Origin: DASQZK01 sp963809925
Lineage (GTDB): Bacteria; Bacteroidota; Bacteroidia; Bacteroidales; GCA-2748055
Assembly (NCBI GenBank): GCA_963809925.1
Contig: CAWELH010000008.1
Span: 707,117 to 771,116 of the forward strand
Direction: 5' to 3'
DNA: 64,000 bases
Part shown: in pieces, positions 17,799-27,068 of the stretch
Position numbering within the stretch: position 1 is the first letter of the stretch
How the letters are laid out: the number at the start of each line of letters is the position of its first letter
The notes under the pieces: model-generated
Told to the model about the DNA's origin: nothing
Databases searched by the model: none
Seen by the model: only the letters and a program-made list of their open reading frames with translations
Made by a program: the position numbers and the translations under genes

Positions 17799-19459
17799 TT
17801 GTCTGAACCATTCAAATTCAATGTCAGTTTGGCTCTTACTTTTAATTTGAAATCTACATTGTAAAAGGAATAGAACTTCACATACTTCCCTGAAGCAGCA
17901 TCCTTCGTATTTACACTTGCTCTCAGCATGATAAATTTCGATGGCTTGATCGCTTCCATCCTTTCTGCAGTAAATTCAACGGCTTTTGAGCTCTCCACGC
18001 GTTCTGAGACTTTGTCTTCACTATCGAGTAAAGCTGCAGGAAGCAGAAGATCATTATCGAGAAAGAGGGAATCCAGTACATTATAATTCTCATCCGCAAA
18101 ATACATCTGCATGTTTACCCTCATGGGAATACCATTCGCGGCATCCAGGGTAAGCCTCAGGTAATCGATCATATCCACATCGCTGCCGAAACTATCTTCA
18201 AAATTAAAATCAAGCGTATCCTGAAGTGAAAATCCTTCGGCATTGATCCATATTGGCAGCACTACTTCAAAGCCCACTTTCAGGTCGCTGGAGTCCGTAA
18301 CAAAATTATTATTCGCTGTTGGTCCATCCGGATTAGTGATGGCATGCACTGCATATTCAAAGCTGTTTGGCTGGGTAGCCATAGCATCGGTGATGTTGCA
18401 GTTGTCTTTGCTGATCCCGATAAGCGTATTCACTGGCTGACCGATCATGGAGATATCAGGTGCATCAATGTCAAATGGATTAACTCCGTTAAATACAATA
18501 TCGGTCGAAACATCGTTGAACTCACTGTAGGCCTTGACCTGGGAAAGTTCAATTTGCATGGGTATCCCGTACGAATTGTCAACATTCAGATTAAATCTCG
18601 GATCGGCAAAAAGGATTTTCCCACCCATGAGTGAATCGCTGAAGAGGTCAATTGATACCTCACCACTGTTCACAAGTACGTCGTAATCGCCGAGGTAGCC
18701 GTAGATACTGCTGAATGAAATATCCTTAAACGTCATGCTGATGTTGCAACTCTCCGAAGCAAGAATCGGGTTTCCTGAATTGATCAGATCAAGGTCAAAA
18801 GCAAGCGGAAGAGTGGTGGTATCCGGATTCTCGTTATTAAGATACAGAACGGTGCCATCTAGCGGGATATCAATATTGTAAGTGAAATTGCCTGACGCAT
18901 CACTGATCTGTATTTCTTTGCGGAAGGCTTCACCGTCGACGAGAATATTGTCGGAATGGATATTGAGGATACCGGTCTGTTTAAAGGAAGATTCCACCTG
19001 GATATTCAGGGTGGCTGTCTTCACATGGATGCTGTCGACTCGCTCGTTATGTGTAAAGACAAACTCGCTGCTTTTCTGTTTTGTAAAATGAACTGTGTCA
19101 CCCAGCGCACTGATCAGCCATTCAGGAATATTGATATCCGGGCTGATGAATAATTCGATAAAATCCTGATCGGGAATTTCTACCACCTCTGAAGCGGGAT
19201 ATGACCAAAGATCCTGATAGTACGTAAGGTAAAGCAGGCTGTCATCAAACTGCCGTACGTAACCGTTCGTGTCCACCCTGTTCAGCAGATCTTCAATTGT
19301 CAGCGTACCATACGCCAGAGGGGCGGCAATGCCAGGAGTGATCTCAAACTCATCGGAAATATTGTTGAGATCATAGTTGTCAGGAAAACAGGAAGAGAGC
19401 AAGGTCAGGGCAAAGATTACCCCCGCAGTTAAATATGAGCGCGTTAAAAGATCCTTCAT
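17795..19459 (-). CDS. Large envelope lipoprotein of unknown function
   Basis: 554 residues with a lipoprotein signal peptide (lipobox LSSC, Cys near residue 24) and a long beta-rich, Asp/Asn-rich body with internal periodicity, e.g. the recurring pattern of LNIQ, IDIPL and FDLDL strands. I do not recognise a named domain. It sits between the propeller protein (18 nt upstream) and the DUF5723 barrel (4-nt overlap), so the three likely form one envelope complex or pathway. Surface exposure is possible but not shown. Confidence 0.72.
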   Translation of the reverse strand: MKDLLTRSYLTAGVIFALTLLSSCFPDNYDLNNISDEFEITPGIAAPLAYGTLTIEDLLNRVDTNGYVRQFDDSLLYLTYYQDLWSYPASEVVEIPDQDFIELFISPDINIPEWLISALGDTVHFTKQKSSEFVFTHNERVDSIHVKTATLNIQVESSFKQTGILNIHSDNILVDGEAFRKEIQISDASGNFTYNIDIPLDGTVLYLNNENPDTTTLPLAFDLDLINSGNPILASESCNISMTFKDISFSSIYGYLGDYDVLVNSGEVSIDLFSDSLMGGKILFADPRFNLNVDNSYGIPMQIELSQVKAYSEFNDVSTDIVFNGVNPFDIDAPDISMIGQPVNTLIGISKDNCNITDAMATQPNSFEYAVHAITNPDGPTANNNFVTDSSDLKVGFEVVLPIWINAEGFSLQDTLDFNFEDSFGSDVDMIDYLRLTLDAANGIPMRVNMQMYFADENYNVLDSLFLDNDLLLPAALLDSEDKVSERVESSKAVEFTAERMEAIKPSKFIMLRASVNTKDAASGKYVKFYSFYNVDFKLKVRAKLTLNLNGSDK

Positions 19460-19477
19460 ACCGTAAAATTATTTCTT

Positions 19478-22204
19478 TTATTTTACGGAATAGTTGTACA
19501 AAAAGTTATCATTATTGCCAACTATCAGGTTAAAGCGGTCTTTTAATCCGGGAAAGCTGCTAATGCTGAAGGCTGAAACACCAAGGAGTGGAAATCCCTG
19601 GTACAGTGAACCGTCATTGTTCAGCAGGTATATCCGGCCGGAATGGGCAACGACAATGCCGATCTTCTTGTCTCTGGCCGAAAATTCGTAAATAACTGGC
19701 GGGGTGGAGATCGTTTCGGGATACGTTTCCCTGAACAGGACTTTTCCCTGTTCGTCGTATACAATAAGTGCGGGTCCGTCGGCAAAAATGAATTCCATTT
19801 TACCGTCACCGTTTATATCTTCAGGAACAAAGTAATGATCACGGCTCAGATGGGGATCAAAGAGTTTCGATACCTTCCCGTCAAAATAATAATACCAGAC
19901 GGTTCCCGATGTATCGGAAGCTATGATGTGTGGCCTTGTCCCGCCTACAGGGAAAACCGGATTCCTGCCGGAGTGAAGGATGTCTTTTGAAGGTGTAACC
20001 CTCGCGGTGCCTCTCCGGTCAAGGATATACAGCCGGACCGCATCGCAAGCAATAACAAAGTCTTTTCCTCCCAGCCTGATATGCTTCACCGGCTGGTTTA
20101 CAGGAGAATCGGAGCCTTCGAACTCCCATCCAGGGATGATCTTTCCTTCCTTGTCATACATGTAAATATTGTTATTCTCCGACGGAATACAGATCCGTAA
20201 TGTCCCGTCATGATCATAATCGAAAAGTGATAACCCTGCTGAGGCAGGCTCTCTCAACGCAACAGGATAGCGTTCTACAGGATTACCGTTGCGGTCGATC
20301 AGGTAAATATAGTGCTTCGTGTTAAACAGATACTGAAGTTTGCCGTTCCGGAAATAGTCGACCTGAAAGACCTCACCCTGTATGTCGCCGTCGGTCTTCT
20401 GTTTCCATATTATATTCCCTGTGTTGCTGATAAGGTAAATATTGTGTTTCAGGTCCTGTACAAAGATCTCCTTCTGACTGTTTGTATGATTGACCACCAC
20501 GGCTGGTTTAAAGAGGGTAATTGTATCCAGCTTACTTTCCCACACCGTGTTCACGAGCTCTTTCACCTGGCTGCTGTAATGTGTGAAGAAACTGAAATAG
20601 TTGAGATCATCGGTGCTTGTACTCTGAAAGGTAACGGCGTCGATCTTTCTCCACTTCTCCTTATGCTTGTTTACCACCTTTGCTGCCTTTGGTAACAGCA
20701 TTCCCGAAATACCTCCGTAATATTGGGAAGGATTTATATATACAAATAGATTTGAACGACTCGAAATATGATCCCTGATGGCGTTAAATCGCTCGTCATT
20801 TTCCAGGGTTTTACCCAGCATATTATCGTACATGAAGGATTTTAGCGTTTCCGGCGATTTTCCGAAAACCAGGTAATTACCTGAGTAACCGTAATAATCA
20901 TACTCCCCTTTCTCATAAATGCGGCCAAAGAGCAGTCCGGGTAATCCCGAGAAAGGAGATTTATGCACCACGATCTTATGATGACTGTCTATCTCCAGAC
21001 TGGAAGAATACGTTTCCGGGCTGATGCCTTTTTCTTTCGCTGCCAGGTTTGTCCATGTTTCCATGATCTTCTCGCCCATGCCCCTCCCCTTCAGTCTGAC
21101 AATAAAATATTTCTCATACTGCCCCGCACTTCTCATCACTACAACACTTCCAGCTTCTCCGTCCAGTATGGGTGTGATCCCTGCAAGAATATTTTCTGAA
21201 TAGTTCTTGAGAATGTAGCTCAGTTTCCTGTCGCGAAGATCATACGATGAATACGATGAAATGTTTTGAAGGAAGAGGCCGGCATCACTGAAGCCGCTCA
21301 TACAAAAATATACTGTTCCGGAGGGTAATATTCCGGAAAATCCGAAGCCCACGGGATTCTGACCATGATACATGCGTATTGCTTCATGGAGGGAATCACC
21401 GGCTGAAGTAAAGCCGTTAAGTGTGAAATAATCGGGTCTGATTTCGAGATCAAGGGCAGACCAGCCGGCAAATTGCGAGATAATATTGGCAGTTCCGTTT
21501 TTGAATATGGTCTCCGCAAAACCACCAAGCTCATCGTAATTTACATATATGTTGGCCACGGCATCACTTCCGGCAGTACCTTTAAGCCGGGTCAGCCGAT
21601 AGTTTTCTTCTAAGCCGTTCCCAGAACTCAACTGATCAACCGAAGATTCGGCGACCTTCAGTGAAGGGCTGATCACAAACAGACCGTTGCTTTCGTAGAA
21701 GGCTATGCCTGACACGAGGGCACCCTCCTTAAAAGCTACATGGTAGATCATAACACTGCCATGCCGGTGTTTATTAATTTCAGTGTCGGAAGAGACAAGT
21801 TTCAGCACCTGCTCTGTTGCCTTCTTCATCGGCGTGCTGAGAACAAAGAGTGTGCTGTAGCCACTGTCGGCCCTGATCACAGAAAACACCATCTTCCCCT
21901 CCGTAAGTGCTTTGAAATCATCATACTTCCTCCCCAGGCTGTCAATCATCCGGATCTGCCTGTCAAGCCCGTCCATTGTATTGTAATCCTTGAATTCACT
22001 CCATATGTCGTTATGATTCCTCAGGGATGAGGCCAGCTGTCTGAATTCCTTCGTTTCCAAAAACATCACCACCCCAGACGGCATTGCCCTGGTGGGATCA
22101 AGAATTTTTAATTTCTTTGCCCTTAACCACATCAATCCGTACACCACACCGGCAAGAATGAGGGCAAGAAGAACTATGGAAACAATACGCCTGATCAATG
22201 TCAT
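19478..22204 (-). CDS. Membrane-anchored protein: DUF3352-like region fused to a beta-propeller
   Basis: 908 residues. One N-terminal membrane anchor (residues 6-26) without a cleavage site. Residues ~35-540 resemble DUF3352-type proteins, with repeated alpha/beta segments such as AMPSGVVMFLETKEF and GKMVFSVIRADSG. Residues ~560-908 form a PQQ/FG-GAP-like beta-propeller: blades recur as (I/L)YLISNTGNIIWK, IYLIDRNGNPVERYP, IYMYDKEGKIIPGWEF and IYLLNNDGSLYQGFP, and DINGDGKMEFIFADG is a calcium-loop type motif. First gene of the three-gene envelope operon. Function unknown; the domain calls are by eye. Confidence 0.75.
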   Translation of the reverse strand: MTLIRRIVSIVLLALILAGVVYGLMWLRAKKLKILDPTRAMPSGVVMFLETKEFRQLASSLRNHNDIWSEFKDYNTMDGLDRQIRMIDSLGRKYDDFKALTEGKMVFSVIRADSGYSTLFVLSTPMKKATEQVLKLVSSDTEINKHRHGSVMIYHVAFKEGALVSGIAFYESNGLFVISPSLKVAESSVDQLSSGNGLEENYRLTRLKGTAGSDAVANIYVNYDELGGFAETIFKNGTANIISQFAGWSALDLEIRPDYFTLNGFTSAGDSLHEAIRMYHGQNPVGFGFSGILPSGTVYFCMSGFSDAGLFLQNISSYSSYDLRDRKLSYILKNYSENILAGITPILDGEAGSVVVMRSAGQYEKYFIVRLKGRGMGEKIMETWTNLAAKEKGISPETYSSSLEIDSHHKIVVHKSPFSGLPGLLFGRIYEKGEYDYYGYSGNYLVFGKSPETLKSFMYDNMLGKTLENDERFNAIRDHISSRSNLFVYINPSQYYGGISGMLLPKAAKVVNKHKEKWRKIDAVTFQSTSTDDLNYFSFFTHYSSQVKELVNTVWESKLDTITLFKPAVVVNHTNSQKEIFVQDLKHNIYLISNTGNIIWKQKTDGDIQGEVFQVDYFRNGKLQYLFNTKHYIYLIDRNGNPVERYPVALREPASAGLSLFDYDHDGTLRICIPSENNNIYMYDKEGKIIPGWEFEGSDSPVNQPVKHIRLGGKDFVIACDAVRLYILDRRGTARVTPSKDILHSGRNPVFPVGGTRPHIIASDTSGTVWYYYFDGKVSKLFDPHLSRDHYFVPEDINGDGKMEFIFADGPALIVYDEQGKVLFRETYPETISTPPVIYEFSARDKKIGIVVAHSGRIYLLNNDGSLYQGFPLLGVSAFSISSFPGLKDRFNLIVGNNDNFLYNYSVK

Positions 22205-22321
22205 CTTAACATTTCCCGCTATTATTTTAATAGAATCTTGTACACACTTCTCATTAACATTACGAATTCACTAAATTTGTGAATGTATCTGTTTATCCTT
22301 TGAAAATCCAAGTCAAAAATC

Positions 22322-22858
22322 ATGAAATATTCCGCCGCGCTGTTCATGGTAATGATCATGTTCCTTAAAGGATCGCAGAGAGCTTTCTCACAGTCCGTCA
22401 CCATCTTAGATGAAGTAAGCCGTGAACCGGTCGAAAATGTTACCCTGTTCAATATGACCAGAAATATTGCAACTTTCTCAGGTCCTGACGGTATAGCAAA
22501 TATCATCATTTTCAAAGACAATGACAGTATTATTTTTCAACACCCTTCGCTCAATGCCGCGGCATTTTTGAAAAAAGATCTTTCAGATAACCAACAGATA
22601 TATCTTCCGAAACAGATCATCCGGATCGATGAATATGTCATTTCTGCCCCCAAAACAACGGAGAATACAGGGGATATCCTATATATGGCCTTTGTTCCCG
22701 ATGCCGTTGATTTATCCGGGAACTTCAGCCCGTCGTCAGCCGACCTGCTGCTTTCCACCGGCAATATCACTGTTCAAAAATCGCAGGGCGGAGGCGGAAG
22801 TCCGGACATCCGGGCGCTTAGGAGAAAACGCAGCGACGATGATGTCAATAAATCATAG
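22322..22858 (+). pseudogene. TonB-dependent receptor remnant (N-terminal part only)
   Basis: 178 residues remain of a receptor normally over 700. Signal peptide ending AFSQS, a carboxypeptidase-regulatory-like domain (EVSREPVENVTLFN to about 105), then the beginning of the plug domain (SADLLLSTGNITVQKSQGGGGSPDIR). The plug normally continues with RG and a VDGVR-type motif. Here the frame runs into ALRRKRSDDDVNKS and stops, and neither alternative frame restores a plug or barrel before the cotransporter starts 44 nt later. The missing ~500+ residues point to a deletion. Confidence 0.75.
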
Positions 22859-22901
22859 TTTCGCCGATATGATTATCTTAGTGTCAAATTCTGTTTGCCA
22901 G

Positions 22902-25022
22902 ATGCCGGTTAAAAAGATCCATCTCGTTCTGCTCCTTCTCCTCATGCTGTTCCCGGCGATGAGATTGTCCGGACAGCCTGAAAAGATTGTGCTGACAAAA
23001 TCAGTGTTGGCCGGGTCGGCGACGTTCTCGGGTGACAACCAGCAGCAGAAAACGAAAACGGTATTAAAAGAATCCATTCGCGCAGTGGTAACCGACACTT
23101 CGGGTCATGCCCTTCCTGGTGTCCCCATACGCTTTGAGGTTCTTTCGGTTCCACACAATAGCAATGGTTTTTCTATTACTCCTGTCCAGGCATGGACCGA
23201 CAGTATGGGAATCGCAGCTACCCGTGTCACCCTTGGCAACGAGCCGGGTGAATATACGATGATTGCAAGGGTAAGTGATAACCCGTTTTCAGAAATCCTT
23301 GTTTACCGTTTTACCGCTCTGAAAAAAAATTGGGTCTTTATGCTGCTGATCGGCCTGCTTGGTGGGCTGGGCCTCTTCCTCCTCGGTATGAACATGATGA
23401 GTGAAGGGATGCAGAAATCGGCCGGTGCCGGCCTCAGGACCATACTCGGCAACCTCACCCGCAACAGGTATCTTGCTCTTATTGTGGGAACCGTCGTAAC
23501 GATGATCATCCAGAGCAGTAGTGCCACCACGGTGATGATGGTGGGTTTCGTCAATTCTGGATTAATGGCTTTCAGCCAGACTTTGGGTGTAATCCTGGGT
23601 GCGGCCATCGGAACAACGATCACCGCACAGCTAATCGCATTTAAATTCACCGACTATTCCTTACTTCTTGTTGCCATTGGTTTCGCTCTTTACGCTCTTT
23701 TCAGGAATGAAAAGACGAAGCACGTCGGCGAAGCGATCCTGGGTTTTGGAATTCTCTTTTACGGCATGCACATCATGTCGGATGCCATGGAGCCGCTACG
23801 TACCTTTGCTCCGGTGATTGACTTCATCGTTAAGCTGGAAAATCCGCTGACCGGAATCCTCATCGGCGCTGTTTTTACTGCCGTGATCCAAAGCAGCAGC
23901 GCCTTCATCGGCATCATGATCGTGCTGGCCTCACAGGGACTTCTCACCCTTGAAGCTGGGATTCCGCTCCTTCTCGGGGCTAATATCGGCACCTCCATCA
24001 CCGCCATCCTGGCAGCCCTGAAAACCAACCGTGCAGCAAAACGGGTGGCTCTTGCCCATACTCTCTTCAAGGTCTTTGGTGTCTTGATTATCGTATGGTG
24101 GATTCCTGAATTCGCAAGGTTGGTAGAGTACATTTCACCCTCAAAAGAAGGGCAGGACAGCCTCAGCGTTCTCTCCTCCGAACTCCCAAGGCAGATCGCC
24201 AATGCTCACACCATCTTCAACGTCTTCGTCACCCTCGTCATCCTGCCCTTCCTGAATAAGATTTCCAGGTTTATCACTTATATCCTTCCCGACAAGGCGG
24301 TGAGCGAAACGACGCGAATGAAGACAAAGTACATCGGTGACCCGCACGCCATCCCTGCTTCGCTGGCCCTGAGCATGGCAAAGGAAGAGACTATCCATAT
24401 GGCTCACATAACACTGGACATGGTGAACAACTACATCAGTCCCTTTATCCTCAACGAAAAACCGGATGTTGACTGGATGACCAGTAAGGAGGAGGAAGTC
24501 GACTTTCTACGCGACAGCATCAATAACTATCTTATCGAAGTTACATCATCGCGTCTGGAAAAAAACCGTTCCAATGAGGCCTTTGAGATCATGTATACCG
24601 TCAAGGAACTGGAACAGATTGCCGATCTGATCAGCAAGGGATACCTCGATAAGGCCGTTGAATGGGCAGAAAATAAGCAGGAGTTTTCCGATGAAGGGAA
24701 AAAAGAACTAAGCGATTACCATTTGCAGGTGATCAAGCAGATCTCACGGGCCATTGAAGTGTTCAGGGAATTCAACCTTGAAAAGGCTCTTCACATGAAG
24801 GAAAAGCATCATAAATACCGCGGCTACGTTATGGAGCTCGAAAAAAACCATTACCAGCGTCTGATAGACTCGGTGGAAAAATCGGTGAAGACCAGCAAAA
24901 TTCATCTCGAGGTTATGTCGCTCCTGTCGACCGTCTATTCCCATGCCACAAATATTGGTCGCATCATTCTGAAATGGTCGGGCAAATATGAATCAAATGA
25001 TGAAGAATCATGGAGCACATAG
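22902..25022 (+). CDS. Na/Pi-cotransporter family protein with N-terminal Ig-like domain and PhoU-like tail
   Basis: 706 residues from the ATG at 22902, which gives a clear signal peptide (MPVKKIHLVL... to SGQ, residue 25). The frame is open further upstream, but that part overlaps the TonB remnant. Residues ~30-140 form a bacterial Ig-like (Big_1 type) domain: AVVTDTSGHALPGVPIRFEV and TDSMGIAATRVTLGNEPGEY. The inner-membrane transporter follows with the two QSSSA repeats of the NptA/PNaS family (204-208 and 330-334). A PhoU-like helical domain covers the last ~200 residues. The family imports phosphate with sodium. The C-terminus overlaps ung by 13 nt. Confidence 0.9.
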   Translation: MPVKKIHLVLLLLLMLFPAMRLSGQPEKIVLTKSVLAGSATFSGDNQQQKTKTVLKESIRAVVTDTSGHALPGVPIRFEVLSVPHNSNGFSITPVQAWTDSMGIAATRVTLGNEPGEYTMIARVSDNPFSEILVYRFTALKKNWVFMLLIGLLGGLGLFLLGMNMMSEGMQKSAGAGLRTILGNLTRNRYLALIVGTVVTMIIQSSSATTVMMVGFVNSGLMAFSQTLGVILGAAIGTTITAQLIAFKFTDYSLLLVAIGFALYALFRNEKTKHVGEAILGFGILFYGMHIMSDAMEPLRTFAPVIDFIVKLENPLTGILIGAVFTAVIQSSSAFIGIMIVLASQGLLTLEAGIPLLLGANIGTSITAILAALKTNRAAKRVALAHTLFKVFGVLIIVWWIPEFARLVEYISPSKEGQDSLSVLSSELPRQIANAHTIFNVFVTLVILPFLNKISRFITYILPDKAVSETTRMKTKYIGDPHAIPASLALSMAKEETIHMAHITLDMVNNYISPFILNEKPDVDWMTSKEEEVDFLRDSINNYLIEVTSSRLEKNRSNEAFEIMYTVKELEQIADLISKGYLDKAVEWAENKQEFSDEGKKELSDYHLQVIKQISRAIEVFREFNLEKALHMKEKHHKYRGYVMELEKNHYQRLIDSVEKSVKTSKIHLEVMSLLSTVYSHATNIGRIILKWSGKYESNDEESWST

Positions 25023-25699
25023 ATCCCAACATTCACGAAAGCTGGAAGCGTATTCTCCTGGACGAATTCAATAATCCGTATTTTTATGCTCTGAAGGAAT
25101 TTCTGGTGGAGGAGAAAAGGGGACATACCGTCTATCCACCGGGACCATTGATCTTCAATGCATTCAATCAGACGCCATGGGATGGGGTGAGGGTTGTGAT
25201 CATCGGGCAGGATCCGTACCACGGTCCTGGTCAGGCGCATGGTTTGTGCTTCTCCGTTCCTGAAGGTATCAATCCACCGCCTTCGCTGGTAAACATTTTC
25301 AAGGAAATCAAAAGTGATCTCGGACTGGACATCCCCTCACACGGCAATCTCGAATACTGGGCCATGCAGGGGGTGTTCCTGCTCAATGCCACGCTCACTG
25401 TGCGGGCAAACCAGGCAGGTTCCCATCAGGGCAAGGGCTGGGAAACCTTCACCGATGCCGTGATCAGAAACCTCTCTGATGGAAGAGAGAATCTGGTCTT
25501 CCTTCTATGGGGCCGCTTTGCACAAAATAAAAGCAGCCTGATTGACGATACAAAACATCATATCCTGATGGCTGCTCACCCGTCTCCTTTCTCCGCCTAT
25601 AACGGCTTCTTCGGATGCCGCCATTTTTCCAGGACCAACGAATTTCTTACAGAAAAGGGATTCGGACCGATCGACTGGAGAATTCCGGATGTGCTTTGA
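25010..25699 (+). CDS. ung: Uracil-DNA glycosylase (family 1)
   Basis: Removes uracil from DNA in base-excision repair. 229 residues with the catalytic motif GQDPYH (66-71; Asp68 is the general base equivalent), the uracil-binding LLNATLTVR and the DNA-intercalation loop HPSPFSAYNGFFG near the C-terminus. The start overlaps the cotransporter end by 13 nt in another frame. Confidence 0.97.
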   Translation: MEHIDPNIHESWKRILLDEFNNPYFYALKEFLVEEKRGHTVYPPGPLIFNAFNQTPWDGVRVVIIGQDPYHGPGQAHGLCFSVPEGINPPPSLVNIFKEIKSDLGLDIPSHGNLEYWAMQGVFLLNATLTVRANQAGSHQGKGWETFTDAVIRNLSDGRENLVFLLWGRFAQNKSSLIDDTKHHILMAAHPSPFSAYNGFFGCRHFSRTNEFLTEKGFGPIDWRIPDVL

Positions 25700-25840
25700 G
25701 GGAATGGGGATGTACTTCCTTTCCATGAATGTAATTTTAGAGACACCTCTGTATAGCACACCAGTAAAGCCAGCGTATTTTCGCCGTAAATTTAGACCTT
25801 ATTTATTCCGGCTTATTCAGAAGGTATCATGTTAATGGAT

Positions 25841-25848
25841 TAATTTTG
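25841..25848 (+). promoter_or_regulatory. -7 element upstream of the FGE-type lipoprotein
   Basis: TAATTTTG, an exact TAnnTTTG match, 33 nt before the start. A CGGAGG ribosome binding site sits 8 nt before the ATG. No clear -33. Confidence 0.5.
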
Positions 25849-25881
25849 TTTCTTACTTAGAAAACAAGAACACGGAGGCTC

Positions 25882-26754
25882 ATGATGTATCGCCCTTTAG
25901 CAGTATTTGTCCTCATTATCGCAATGCTGGCTTCATGTAAGAGCAAGACTGATCCCGGGCTAAGCACTCCGGAAGGTATGGCATACATTGAAGGCGGAAT
26001 GGCAACCATTGGATCTGATGACGGCCCTCCTAATGAGCGTCCCGAATTCAGGTTCCGGATACATTCGTTTTACATGGATGTCCATCCCGTTACCGTTGCG
26101 GAATTCAGAGTGTTTGTAGAAAAAACGGGATATAAGACGTACGCTGAAAAATTCGGTAATTCCGAAGTTTACAACTTCGACGAAATGCGCTGGGAACTTG
26201 TGGATAGTGCCAACTGGCAGTTTCCGCTGGGACCGGGGCAACCGGAAGCCAGCGATGATACTCCTGTGACCCATGTAAGCTGGTACGATGCTAAGGCTTA
26301 TGCAAGCTGGGCTGGAAAGAGGCTGCCAACCGAATTTGAGTGGGAATACGCATCACGAAGGGGAAATCCAACGGACCAACGATATACGTGGGGAAATGAA
26401 TTGGTTGACAAGGCTGGCTACCATGCCAATGTGTGGGAAGGAACATTTCCTGGTAAAAACCTCGGGCTGGACGGTTTTATCCTTACATCTCCGGTAGGTT
26501 ACTTTGGAAAAAATAAATCGGGGCTGACCGATATGGGCGGTAATGTATGGGAATGGTGCCGGGATACCTATGCTGCCTACCAGCATTCTCCGGCTGTCAT
26601 CCCGGTAAATGAAGAGAACAAGGTACTGCGTGGCGGTTCTTTTATGTGCGATTCCTCATTCTGTCACGGTTACCTGGTCACTCACCGGAATTTCACCACC
26701 GCCGAATCGAGCTTTTTCCACACAGGATTCCGATGTGTCAAAGATGTTAGTTGA
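25882..26754 (+). CDS. Formylglycine-generating-enzyme family lipoprotein with intact cysteine pair
   Basis: 290 residues; lipoprotein signal peptide with lipobox LASC (Cys19), so probably anchored in the envelope. FGE-sulfatase fold: PEGMAYIEGGMATIGSDD, DVHPVTVAEFRVFVEKTGY, THVSWYDAKAYASWAGKRLP, GGNVWEWCRD and TGFRC. Cys256 and Cys261 sit in RGGSFMCDSSFC, the spacing of the copper-binding catalytic cysteines of human FGE (336/341), so enzymatic activity is plausible. True FGE activates sulfatases; no sulfatase gene is in the window. Alternatively a paralogue with another oxidase role or a GldJ-like structural protein, though structural members usually lack this pair. Monocistronic. Confidence 0.85.
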   Translation: MMYRPLAVFVLIIAMLASCKSKTDPGLSTPEGMAYIEGGMATIGSDDGPPNERPEFRFRIHSFYMDVHPVTVAEFRVFVEKTGYKTYAEKFGNSEVYNFDEMRWELVDSANWQFPLGPGQPEASDDTPVTHVSWYDAKAYASWAGKRLPTEFEWEYASRRGNPTDQRYTWGNELVDKAGYHANVWEGTFPGKNLGLDGFILTSPVGYFGKNKSGLTDMGGNVWEWCRDTYAAYQHSPAVIPVNEENKVLRGGSFMCDSSFCHGYLVTHRNFTTAESSFFHTGFRCVKDVS

Positions 26755-26867
26755 GATTCAGGTTGAAACCTTGGGGCTTGCATTGGGATTGATCGTTACA
26801 TGCTGGAAGATGTCTCTAATGTAGAAATTTAGATCTTACAAGTTACGATTCGTAAGTGAATACCGAT

Positions 26868-27020
26868 TCCTCCGGCAGGCTCAGGGACCGCGTTCTCAGT
26901 ACTCCTTAGTGGGATTTGTCGTTTCGACTACGCTCAACGACCCTTTTATATTTTCATGCAGACCACCCAGTCCGTCAGGACTCTGGTGAGAGTAGCAGAA
27001 GTACGTAGCTGAAGGGAATT
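26868..27020. repeat. Dispersed element D, copy 2
   Basis: GGCAGGCTCAGGGACCGCG, GGGATTTGTCGTTTCGACTA and CGCTCAACGACCC correspond to the copy at 10961. It fills most of the 314-bp gap between two convergent genes; nothing else is seen there. Confidence 0.6.
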
Positions 27021-27068
27021 TTCAATTTGTACGAAACGTTTACGAAGAACAGCTTTTGAGATATCCGC

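Noticed and set aside
22629..22901. Upstream extension of the Na/Pi cotransporter frame
   Set aside because: It overlaps the TonB remnant in another frame and contains no protein-like sequence; the signal peptide beginning at 22902 is a better start.
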